In this document: in pieces, positions 33,803 through 44,600 of the stretch
Layout: every line of letters starts with the position of its first letter
Numbering within the stretch: the stretch's first letter is position 1
Source: Cryptomeria japonica
Taxonomy: Eukaryota; Streptophyta; Pinopsida; Cupressales; Cupressaceae
DNA: 64,000 bases
NCBI RefSeq assembly: GCF_030272615.1
Contig: NC_081405.1
Location: 21,058,047-21,122,046, forward strand
Reading direction: 5' to 3'
Notes under the pieces: model-generated
Told to the model about the DNA's origin: nothing
The model's input: only the letters and a program-made list of their open reading frames with translations
The model's database searches: none
Made by a program: the position numbers and the translations under genes

Positions 33803-36650
33803 CTATAAAATCTTGTTATGAGGTCTACCACGATACTTCATCAAATGAATATTTGTTGCAACAACAAGGTTAGAGAAATGAAGAATATGTCTGTGTGTTT
33901 CAAAGTCCTCGAACAACCAAACATCAGAATTCTTGATAGGGTATCTCCGAAGCCATGTTCTTGTCACGACAACAGACCCTATTGGGTACTCAATACCTTC
34001 TCCATCAATGATTGTGGTTGTCAATTTTCTTTTAGGCTCAACACAACGACACAAATAGTAATTTGTTCCTTCTTCATTGTTCTCTTCTGCAATAACTGCA
34101 TACACATGACCTGCATTTTATAAAGTGTTAATTAATACCAAAAATAAAGTATGATGTACAACAAAATGAACCAAAAAGAATACTTGCAAAAAAATTAACT
34201 CAAAAAATCACCTGAATCCACTAGGTCAGATACATGGTCAAAATCCACTGATGTCTGCATCTGGCTCAATTATAGTGCTTTGGGAATTTGATACGAATCA
34301 ATGGGAACCAACGGTCTACAAGACCATTTGTCAACCCACTCTTCTGATTCACATTCTTCCCACAAACAATACATGCATGAAGAGCAAAAACATACCATCT
34401 GTCTCGTATAAATTACCAGTGAACTTGAATTTGAACTCATAAATGAGTGCATGTCACTCGATCCTGCAACTGTACAACAATCTAGATAGTTTTCAATGTT
34501 AGATTCAGTAATCAACCAAAAATATCTACGAACCAATGACGTACCTGGATTACCTGGACCCATCGTAGACTTACACCATCGCACAATTGTTTCTGCATCT
34601 ACCAACTCAGCACCACCTTCGCACTTCAATTCTTCCCTGGCTAGGGCTCTTTTCACACATGCTCCTGCACCATCGTGCTCTCCCTTACCATGTCCAGCCT
34701 TAGTGAAATTCCAAAAATGTTGTACACCGCTTGTCACATGCATCCTTGTTAGCCAATAAAACATCCTTGCATTCTTGAATTGTGCGGTGCAATTATCTGA
34801 CCATATTAAGTGTCGGTTGTATTGTATGTTCCTTTCCCTTAAACTATCATAGAAAAATTTAAAGCATCCTTGTACAAACTCCGATGAATGAGTACAATCA
34901 TCACTTATGTAGAAGTGATACTCTCTTACATCCTTTCTATCCTCCTTTGTGCTATCATCTGCATGCGTGAATGCTATGTGTACAAAAATAGAAACTTGTG
35001 TAGAGTGATAATACATGGATTGCACTTCATTTTGAGGTTGTAGAGTATAATTTTCAGCGAAATCAACGATAGAGACAATGGTGCCAAGAGGAAATGTGTC
35101 CTTACACAACTTGAATTGCTCATCTAACCATCGAGCTCTATGTGTATGCATTATGTACTCATAAACTATTTTCTCTTGAAACATTTTCATAAATTGAGCT
35201 ACACATATATCATTTTTCACTAGCTCACATCTCTTCAAATCTTTTCCATCTTTAACTCCATATGTGTCTGTCTTGTATTTTCCAAAAGAAACTAGTTTCA
35301 TACCAATTTCATGTGTGCTCTCCAAATGTATGCATCTTGGTAAATGTTGCAAACCACCACATATAGCACAAGAACCTTCCAAACAAGGCATCTTATAATA
35401 AATGCAACCATCATGTCTATTACATAACACACTTGAAATAAATTATCTTGCCGACTTAGGAGGTGCTTGTATATTACATTCCTGCAAAACATCGTTAGTG
35501 TGCAAAGTAGAACAAATATGATGAAAAATATCATAATGAATGGAAAATTCAATATGCATCCTACAACAACATGTGGTGCGTACATGATTAATCTTAATAT
35601 AAAAAGGTTTTGCCATTTCAACAAATCTTTGAGAAATTTTTATTTGAGGAAACTTTTGAAGGAATCTTTCATAAAATTTAGTTTGAGTCATATCCAAATA
35701 GTGTTTCGCATGTGGCTCACGATTTTTAGAACCAATTTGCCTTCTAACAACATCTCTTTGGTTGGGTGATACTCTTGTGTTGTCATGCCAAAAATTTTCA
35801 ATTAATGTTTTTAGTGCATCTACAACAACCTTGTCTTTGCATGGTAGTCTACCCGAGAATGCCCAAAGAGAATTATTGTTAGGTTCCTCTATTTGTTCTC
35901 GCCTCTTTAATGCTTTACTTAATGTTGTTCTACTAACGTTCGATGACTTACTTGTTTTGCTTATCAAACGATCTTTTTTTATTTTCTTGCTCATTATGGT
36001 TGATGTAATGACACGTCAAGTAGCATTAGAATCTTTACTACGTGATTTTGAACCAATAGATTGATATGCATCAAATAGACTTCTGACAATAGTTCTTTCA
36101 TTATTACTTTCAGATGATCTTAGGCCTAGAATTTTCATTGTCTCTCTAAAATTCAAATTTTTAATCATTTGAACAATTAATTGACATCTTGCGGTTTGAT
36201 TTAAGTTTTTAAAATTGTTTTGCCATATTCTTTTAACTATTCTCCTACAAGTTCGTTCATTCATTTTATTGGGCATTGACTTCAATATATTCTCATCAAT
36301 GTCATTAGATACTTTGGTTTCCTACGAATGATTCTAGGAGGTGTTAACATCGGTGCATTATGTACATTCAATTCATCAAGTAGAGAAGGTGTAATATGTT
36401 CATCATTTAATTGATTATTCAATGCGGTATCTTCTTCAATTGCATTAGGTTCAAACGGTAAATTATCAAATGTTTCTTCTTCAATTGCATTAGGTGCATT
36501 ATATTTGTTTGGTAAATCGAATTGAGATGTTGAGGTTGACATACCTTCTTCTCCCATTGTTCTTATGTCACGCAATTTCTTCATACGCTGCCTTTGTCTT
36601 TCCTTTTGAGCCTCTCGTTGTTCCATTATTCCTCGCTTGTTCTTTCCCAT
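33803..36650 (-). pseudogene. transposase of the DNA transposon (decayed), Sola-like
   Basis: Starting at 36650 (MGKNKRGIMEQREAQKERQR, basic), the frame shifts near 36290-36330. From 36285 to 34212 it stays in one frame, interrupted by TGA 36016-36018, TAA 35443-35445 and TAA 34270-34272. A 102-bp GT-AG intron (34110-34211) leads to a last exon (GHVYAVIAEENNEEGTNYYL) ending at 33803. Domains in order: basic N-terminus; helix-turn-helix-like SSNVSRTTLSKALKRREQ; a Cys/His part (CNRHDGCIYYKMPCLEGSCA, ICGGLQHLPRC); catalytic core with SIVDFAENY, HLIWSDNCTAQFKNARMFYW and FTKAGHGKGEHDGAGACVKR. The Asp residues of the first two blocks and an acidic residue of the third are the likely metal ligands. 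The family call is inferred from these blocks. Confidence 0.72.
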
Positions 36651-37059
36651 GGTTGAGATTGGTTGACCTAAATAGAATCATATTACATATATATGTAAAG
36701 AAAAGTTCAAAAATAAATAAATAACCATAAGTATGCATCTTATCACTATTTTTTGGAATCAAACTATTAAACAATCACAATTTAATCATTTGAAACCATG
36801 CAAAAACAAAAAACTAATAAAAACAACAATTCAATCATTTGAAATAATGCAAAAAACAAAAAATTCACTTACTTTTATGTATACAACAGTGATAGAAGTG
36901 CAGACACAGTTCTAGTGGGGCCTTCAACGACCTCAAAAACTTCTTTTGAGGCCATTGAGGCTCTTGGGCAACTAAAACTATGTCTATAAACTGCGTACAC
37001 ACTGCTAGGCCATAAAATGTTGGCAAGCCCAACGGTATTGTCGGCTTATGAGTAAAAAG

Positions 37060-37105
37060 TACCCGCGTACGCACTTATGAGTAAAAAGTACCGCATACGT
37101 GCTAA
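37060..37105. repeat. two right-side GCGTAC palindrome copies before the gap
   Basis: CCCGCGTACGCAC and CCGCATACGTGC, each preceded by TATGAGTAAAAAGTA. Their centres (37068, 37096) are 28 bp apart. They belong to the same motif family as the left and right arrays. Confidence 0.7.
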
Positions 37106-37133
37106 TAAGCCTTAAAAAAGTTATGGAAAGGGG

Positions 37134-37225
37134 TATGGAGGAAGGGAGAGGGAGAGAGGGAGAGAAGAGGGGGGAAGGGAGAGAGGGAGAGGGAGAGAGG
37201 GAGAGGAGAGGGGGAGAGGAGAGGA
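37134..37225. repeat. GGGAGA purine microsatellite at the gap edge
   Basis: Almost pure G/A on plus (GGGAGAGAGGGAGAG type). It runs straight into the N block, which probably marks where assembly failed. Confidence 0.9.
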
Positions 37226-37725
37226 NNNNNNNNNNNNNNNNNNNNNNNNNNNNNNNNNNNNNNNNNNNNNNNNNNNNNNNNNNNNNNNNNNNNNNNNNNN
37301 NNNNNNNNNNNNNNNNNNNNNNNNNNNNNNNNNNNNNNNNNNNNNNNNNNNNNNNNNNNNNNNNNNNNNNNNNNNNNNNNNNNNNNNNNNNNNNNNNNNN
37401 NNNNNNNNNNNNNNNNNNNNNNNNNNNNNNNNNNNNNNNNNNNNNNNNNNNNNNNNNNNNNNNNNNNNNNNNNNNNNNNNNNNNNNNNNNNNNNNNNNNN
37501 NNNNNNNNNNNNNNNNNNNNNNNNNNNNNNNNNNNNNNNNNNNNNNNNNNNNNNNNNNNNNNNNNNNNNNNNNNNNNNNNNNNNNNNNNNNNNNNNNNNN
37601 NNNNNNNNNNNNNNNNNNNNNNNNNNNNNNNNNNNNNNNNNNNNNNNNNNNNNNNNNNNNNNNNNNNNNNNNNNNNNNNNNNNNNNNNNNNNNNNNNNNN
37701 NNNNNNNNNNNNNNNNNNNNNNNNN
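37226..37725. other. assembly gap, 500 N
   Basis: Exactly 500 N, a typical fixed-size placeholder, so real length is unknown. It is flanked by a purine microsatellite on the left and a TATA/ATAT-rich palindromic stretch (37731-37865) on the right. Confidence 0.98.
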
Positions 37726-37865
37726 CTTACATGTGTATATATATGTTTAATATATTATATGTATATAAACATATTATATATACAATGTCATATTATACAC
37801 ATATTATATATTACATATATTATATGAATATACACATATTATACATAGAATATCATATTATACAA

Positions 37866-37970
37866 TAGCGTGTACGCGTTGTTTAATGGGAAACACACGC
37901 ATACGCGCTTCTTACACTATAAATACCCCGTACGCACTTTTTAAACCATACGTACCCCGTACGCTCTTTT
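37866..37970. repeat. right subterminal palindrome array, 29-bp period
   Basis: Four units (GCGTGTACGCG, CGCATACGCGC, CCCCGTACGCAC, CCCCGTACGCTC) have central TA at 37873, 37902, 37931 and 37960, again exactly 29 bp apart. It mirrors the left array, but lies about 870 bp from the right end, against about 70-270 bp on the left. Confidence 0.82.
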
Positions 37971-38818
37971 GACTTTTTAGGCTTGGAAATAGTCCTGGAT
38001 GACAAAGCTACGGATTGGAAGTTTGATTTCCCTCCATTTCTCTCATTTTTGATGTGTTTTATTTTATCAACTTGGTTTATCGACTTTGTCATCATCAGGT
38101 TTACACTTCATAAAGTGGGTATTTCTAAAATTGCCACCATATTTTCACCCATCTTCTGAGCTTTCTAACCATATAATTTTTTTTCAATTTGAACAACAAT
38201 AACATATTATTATTGAATTTCTTTTACTAGGTGTCTCCATAGTTCTCACAGACATAGGTGCACCATTTTTTGAATAACTTTTGATATACGTATCCAAATT
38301 TTAAAAACTTTATATATTATTGTAGTGCACTTGATTATTTACAGTTTAAAAAAAATAAATTGTATTTTTGATTTGTTTAGTGCAACTTATGCTTCATGCA
38401 CGAATAGGTACCCGAATTTTCAGGATGTGCTTGATTGGAAAAATCATTAAAAAAAAATACTCAACAAAAAATTACAAAAAAATACACATGTTCTAGTGCT
38501 CACTCTTAACTATCTTTTTGCCAAAGTATTTGTCAAAATACTAAATTTAACTATGACTTTTTTGATGCGCACGTCAGACACTATGTTATGTTTTTAAAAA
38601 AAAAAAGGGGTCAGTTTTTTCGTGCGCGAAGGATTTGACCCCCTTAATCTTATCCAATTTTGAAAAAGTTTAGTAGTTTGGAAACTAGATTCAGAGTACT
38701 ACAATATTTTGTTCTTTGATCATCTTCATATCTTGAGTGGATGACTTTCAAATTTTGCCTCTAAGTTCAGGTTCGCCTGATTTCTGAAAAAAAAGTGTCC
38801 ACTTATACCCCCCCTTTT
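37971..38818. other. right subterminal non-coding part of the DNA transposon
   Basis: AT-rich, no open frame of note. It contains one further CGTGCGCGAAGG word near 38622 and a C run near 38809. Confidence 0.6.
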
Positions 38819-38844
38819 TGACCACCATCTTTGTGCACTTACCC
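38819..38844 (-). repeat. right terminal inverted repeat of the DNA transposon
   Basis: The reverse complement reads GGGTAA followed by GTGCACAAAGATGGTGGTCA. It is followed on plus by TGTG (38845-38848), the second copy of the target duplication. Confidence 0.88.
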
Positions 38845-38848
38845 TGTG

Positions 38849-40328
38849 ACACTAGTATATTTTCATTTTTGGGGGCTTGTTTTCTATCATCATGGTGGTA
38901 TAGTTTCATGTACAATCATACTTGGCTAGCAACATAATAGCTTGGTTATTCTTGTCTCCATTTGTGGGGGGGCAAGAATATTTTTTCAATCTTCTTTCTT
39001 TCTTTTATAAGGATTCACTTTTCCTTTGTTGAGTTGCATCTTTTATAAGGATATACTTTCTTGCATAGAGTTGTTTGTCTGTGTGGATCTTGGCCTTGCT
39101 TGGAGGTGTGTATCCCAGATTAGGACTTCTTCCTTGCTTAAAAGTATATGTCTTTACAAATGATCTCTCCTTAGTATTGAAACTATTTTATCCTTCATCA
39201 TGAATACTCTTTCCTAGCAATAGGGAAGGTGTGCATTTTTTCCCCTCTTCTTTTTTAAATCTTGTATCCCTCAAAAGGATCCTTTTATGCTTGTTGCAAG
39301 ATATCTCTTTTACAACTATCTCTTCCTTGCTTAAAAGAGTTGTGTCCTCTTTTCTAGCTTGAAATGTATGTGCATTGTTTCTTAAAGGATATCTCCTTGG
39401 TGGTGAAGGGTGTTTATCTTTGATGTGTTCTCTTTCTATGTCAAGAAATCAACATAGGGCTATGTTGACATCTTAAGGGGGGAATGTTTGTAGCCTCCTT
39501 GTTGCTTTTGTTAGTGTCACCACAACACCCATTTTTGTAGCTCTGTTTGTGGATTTCCTTATGAAAAGGGTTTTGTTTGGTTATCCTTGTTTAGTTTGTG
39601 TGATTTACTTACAAACATTGAGTTTTGTTTGGTTATCCTTGTTCAGTTTGCAAATTTCATTACAAACAACAAGTTTTGTTTGGTAATCCTTGTCTTGGTG
39701 TCACTATAGCACCCATTTTGCAATTGTATTTTTGGATTTTCTTGCAAATGATGAGTTTAATTTGGTAATCCTTATCTCATATTCACTACAACACCCATTT
39801 TGCAGTTGATTTCCTTGCAAATAGAGGGCTTTGTTTGGTAATTTTTTTTAGGGATGAGCCAACTAGCATAACACACCTTGCTAGACCAATTTGAATCTCC
39901 TTGCCTTTTCACATGGACCACCTAGCATATAACATAACTTTTTAGGCAATGGAATCCATGTTTACTTTCTCTCTCTCTCTCTCTCTCTCTAATGAACCCA
40001 TAACATAATACTCATTGCTAGTTGTTGGATCATGGTTTCTTATCTCATCAATTAGTGTATGCTCTTATTCTTTCCATAAGACCACTTGTGCTCTTGCATT
40101 AGTATTGCAAGAATGATATTAGCGGTTTAGACACTTTGATTATCAAGGTCTCTACAACTAGTTGACTTGGAGCCTTTGTTTTTAGTACTAGCCCCTTTTG
40201 TGTGTCTTTTTGTTTCTCTTCGTTTGCCTTTATGCCCTTTGGTGGGGTTTTCTTTGATTTGATTGTCCTTGTATGTGATTGTGTGAGTTAAGATCCTAAC
40301 CTCAAGGGGCTTGTTCTCTCAAGCATAG
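38849..40328 (+). other. continuation of the old LTR-element sequence split by the DNA transposon
   Basis: Non-coding, T-rich sequence. A polypurine-like AAGGGGGGAATGTTTGTAG lies near 39474-39492 and could be the 3' end of a gypsy-like interior. 39545-39850 is a degenerate tandem repeat of about 50-65-bp units around GTTTTGTTTGGTTATCCTTG, five copies. 39966-39990 is a (CT)n microsatellite. No coding region is supported. Confidence 0.5.
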
Positions 40329-41650
40329 TGACATCATAAATTGTAACTCTTATAATTTTACACTCCTTTTTGTGCCCTTTCTTTAGTGTGTCTCCTCCTA
40401 GCTCTTTTCCAAGCATAATTCTGGCTTTTTCACTTCAAAAATTGATGTCATATGATCATATGGTGATCTGGGTCTCTATCTTGAGCTGAGTACACCTCTG
40501 CCACCTTTGACTCACCTCTTTCCTTGGTGGACTAGGGTACTAGGTGCCATAGTCCCCCAAGTTTGGGCCCATTTTAAAATATGTTGATGTATTGATTCTT
40601 GCTTGTTGATTCTCAATCTTGATATTTTAATATTATTGTTAGAGGTCGGGCCCTAATTTATAAATCACCTTGGGGAACCCTATATAAGAGCATATTTCCT
40701 AATTAATTTTCACCTAAGCATCACACAAGTATTCAAATATATCCCAAAGCAAGTATTATGAGCGATTTCTTTAGGTCTAAGCATTATGGAGCAACAAGTT
40801 GCAATAATCTTCATGCAAGTGTATTTTCATGATTGATTCTTTTATGCCTGTGTCATGTCATTGCATTAAAAATTATGGGTCTCATTCAATGAACATTGCA
40901 CCATCAACATTATCAACAACATCAAGCTTGAGGTATAATATTGTGGATCCAACATTTTACTTCAAAGATTTATTTTCATTTATTTCATTAAGGGTTAATT
41001 CCAAACGTAAGGTTTGAATAAGGCAAACCCTTATCAACCCAACACCATTTTTCCTCTCTTATGTGTGTAGGTTTTAGATTTAGAAGAGAATGGATATAGA
41101 TCCAAAAAGTACAAACTAAGACAAATTGAACTTGATTTTGAAGAAGTTGAAAACCTGGTGAACATTGTGGCTTAGCCACATAGTCTAACACTTTATCAAT
41201 GAAATTTCAGGGAGATACTTAGAGCGTTATCCTGATCCCAAAACTATTTATGATATATGCATCTAGCACTTTCAAGACTAGGGTGCCTAGCCTCATTGTC
41301 TGACATTTCTGAGCCCAAATCACAAACACAAGTTCTTCTCTGTTTTTTATTTCCAGATATGTACTTAGAGTCTGCATATATCTATTATGAAACTGTCTAT
41401 TTATGCTAATTACTCTGAATTTTTCATTGGTTAGCCCTTGTTCTTATCACTTCAAGTATCGAATTCAAATTTAACTAAAGGAGCAACATTCAATAGGGCC
41501 TCGTCAACTTTATTGGATCTCCTTAATGTAATTGATGTAGTAAATGAGTTGATAGCTAGTTTACATAATGATACTAGTGAGCCCCATTCCACACCCATTA
41601 CACTACTAATGCATCACAACCATACACAATCAATAGGTACAATCTAGGAT
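40329..41650 (+). repeat. LTR-element repeat, copy B (pairs with 26040-27360)
   Basis: Direct repeat of copy A with the same TATATAAGAGCATATTTCCT box (40681). It ends with a gag-like frame containing FNRASSTLLDLLNVIDVVNE (about 41480-41550), also visible in copy A. Because both copies contain this coding-like tail, they are LTR plus leader plus gag start of two related insertions, rather than a simple LTR pair. Confidence 0.55.
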
Positions 41651-44600
41651 GCATAATCAACTAGGGGATATCCTCTATATACCGTAATGCATGTGAGACT
41701 AGATTCTAAGAATGGGAGGTCTACCTACAAACATGTAGTTGTTGTTAACCCCTTCCACTTTCTTTTTCCCCAAAATTAGACAATAATATTGTGTCAAACA
41801 CAATATCCATCCTTTGAGGTGAGTCTTTTGAGTCTCCTCTTAATTTCTATAAATGTTGAAATATATGGGTTTGGTTCATCCCCCTCAATGATGAAACCTA
41901 AGGGTAGGCCCACTAGGGAAAAAGAGGTCAAGAACATTTGTTCCCCAAGATTACCTTAAGGCATGAGTTAAGAGTATACATGACTTGACCCTCGTAGGAT
42001 TTAAGATGAACAAAAAGAGACAAGATGGTATTTTTTTATCTCTAAGATCACCTTTTCAATGCAAGGATGAGAGCATTTACACACCAAGACGTCCTCAAAA
42101 GAAAAACAAATAAAAATTTATTCTCTTGGCATATAAAATTTGCAACTAAGATAATGAATAAAAGATGAATCCTTTAACAAGCAAGCCTAGAACAAATAAG
42201 TTAGTAGTCTTTCAAATGCCCTTTTTTTTGTATTGCATAATATTTGAACTCAATGCCTTCTAGGTGCCTACTACATGGACTTTTCTATTAAACCAAATAC
42301 CCTTTAGTGTTTTTCAAATGTCTTATATAAATGATGAGCTATAAAACAACATTAGCACCAACAAGTTACAAAAAAGGTTAGTAGAAAAGCCAATAAAATG
42401 ATATAATTCTATAACAAGATGGTTTTATCTATAGAAGTATAAAAATGTTAATCTTAGAACAAAAAAATCAAAATAGATGCAAAAACATTAAAATATAGGT
42501 TCATTTTTTCTTATATATTACATGTGGAGGCATTGACTTGTGTAGATAAAAATGATTTACAAACATAGACACTGGAGCGAAATTGGCCTATGCTAGATGT
42601 GAATCTATACAATATAATAATAATAATGATTAATAAAATTCCCTTAAAAAACATGCAAGTGAGTCACAAAACTAAGTAAAAAGAAAAAAAAAGGCCTAAA
42701 ATGATGAAAAATATAAGTTTAGGCCTATAAAATGAAAATATTAAATTGGGAATAGAAATTCTATAAGAGCACAAAGACATCAAAATAGGAAAGATGTATC
42801 AATCTATTACAAAATTTGATAGATAACAAATGAACCTCCAAAATCAAGGATTAACCTACACTAATATGATTACATCGACACAAAAAATAGGTTAGAGATA
42901 CCAAAAATTGTGACTAAATAGATGTCTAGAAAAATTTGACCCAAAATGATAAGAAAGGAAAATTTTGGTGCTATGGATGGAGACATCAATAGGTAAAATG
43001 GATACAACACAATATGATAGAAATGTCAAAATAGGGAATGGGCATAATAAGCTGTACAACAAAGGCCAAGGAAAGTGGATCTACAAAATAGGGGTTAATA
43101 TGCACTTAAATTTCATTAGGAAAACTATGAAAACAAATAATTAGCTGCAAAGCATGCACAATTCAATTAAGAACTTATACCATTTTGTAGGAACCAACCC
43201 ATAGGAATGACAACCTTAGATGGAGATACCAATCCCCAATTACATTTGTAGGCACCAACCTATAAGAGACATGAATCCCCTAATCCAAGAACTGAGAATC
43301 AACTTAGATAATGAGGCACCTCAATTACAATGAGATATATGAAAATATGTCATGTGAACCTTCAAAGATTAACCATCAACCTCTCTTTGATCTCATTTGC
43401 TTCAAAATACTCTCACAATGCGATGGGATCTTCATTTCAGGTCACACACATACAAAAATTGACCTGGGGACTTGCACAAATTTTTCACAGTTATCTTCTA
43501 CTCATATGCACACATGGAATGAACCTAGATCAGCTATAAATTTCTATTCCAATATTAATTGCATCCACAATTCAACCAAGAACATGTTTACAACATTCAC
43601 AAGTCGGCCACATGGACAAACCTTAAACTAAACATGTAATAGGACTGGTCTAAAAGCTAACATATTGTACTATAAGTGGGAACATGCTATGCATTGCCCA
43701 ACACGTACTCAAAAGGTCCCAAACAACCTTCACATGCTTCCTATTAGTAACATCAACATGATGAGTGAACTAATATTGTGGCCATGCTATTGAATTTAAA
43801 TTTTCTTCTTCTTGAGTTCCACCTCTGAAACTTGAATGGATTTGTCTTCATATGTAGCCTTACTTATCTTCCAAACTGCAAGCCATGAACATTACTATGG
43901 AGAATGTCGTACCAAACATCATGCCAGTGCATATACAATTTCTAAGCAATAGTCCTTGGAAACATTCTGCAAACACTTTTGAACCTTAGTAAACAACCAA
44001 GGTTGGTACATAGTGATACTAATAACATTCTACAAGAGAGATATCCAACATGACTTGACTCGGTCCTTCTAGAACTTAGATGCCCTGACATGGCATGATA
44101 TAAGTAATTAAAATTACAATTTTTTTTAGATACCTTGGCATCGAGGGGAACATAATGATATTGACAACATCTTTGACATTAATGACAACACAATGCTTGA
44201 CACAGTAATCTTGAGGTAGTGAAAAAGAAAGTATAAGTAGCTTGCACTTTATGTTTTATGCTTTATTTTTCTTCATTTCATTTATATATGAAAGAAAACA
44301 TTGGATTAGCTAACATTCAAACTTGAACCTACCTGTTTCTAGTGAGATTTCCCATAATTGAACCACTTGTTCTTTCATAATTGAAACTTCCAAATTCTAC
44401 CAAGAATTGTATTTGAATACCAACACACCTTCTAAAGCATACTCATGCTAGTCTGACTATGATACCAAATTCAAAATTCCATACATGCTACAATTTAATT
44501 CTAACTAGCATATATATATATCTTACAATTAACTCATATAGAATACAAAGAAATATATCCTTATAAGAGGCACAAAACATTTTTAAGTTGTAGTCATTAA

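Larger units (their letters stand above)
28728..38844. mobile_element. ~10.1-kb cut-and-paste DNA transposon, Sola-like candidate
   Basis: Both ends carry a 26-bp inverted repeat, GGGyAw followed by GTGCACAAAGATGGTGGTCA, 24 of 26 bases identical (28728-28753 and 38819-38844). A TGTG target duplication lies at 28724-28727 and 38845-38848. Inside are a divergent pair of genes: an intron-rich gene on plus (29125-31702) and a transposase pseudogene on minus (33803-36650). There are also a coding-like 359-bp tandem repeat (32273-33115) and 29-bp-spaced palindrome arrays near both ends. The 4-bp duplication and the D...SD[NG]xxxQ[FY]KN...GHGKGxxDGxGxxVKR transposase pattern fit the Sola superfamily as I remember it. 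It is inserted in an older gypsy-like sequence. True length is uncertain because of the 500-N gap. Confidence 0.82.

Noticed and set aside
34496-34759. Plus-strand ORF of 87 codons opposite the transposase
   Set aside because: Antisense shadow of the conserved transposase core.
36568-36774. Extra minus-strand ORF upstream of the transposase
   Set aside because: It overlaps the transposase start in another frame with no motif; a shadow frame.
37099-37827. 242-codon open frame across the gap
   Set aside because: Most of it is N; the flanks are microsatellite sequence.
37866-37970. CRISPR array from regular 29-bp spacing
   Set aside because: The repeats are palindromic subterminal transposon motifs with degenerate spacers, in a plant genome with no cas genes.
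28728-38844. Polinton or other capsid-bearing element
   Set aside because: 4-bp duplication, 26-bp inverted ends and no polymerase, ATPase, protease or capsid coding.
26040-41650. A single LTR element with both repeats as its LTRs
   Set aside because: Both repeats include a gag-like tail, so they cannot be just LTRs; the interior without the transposon is only ~3 kb.
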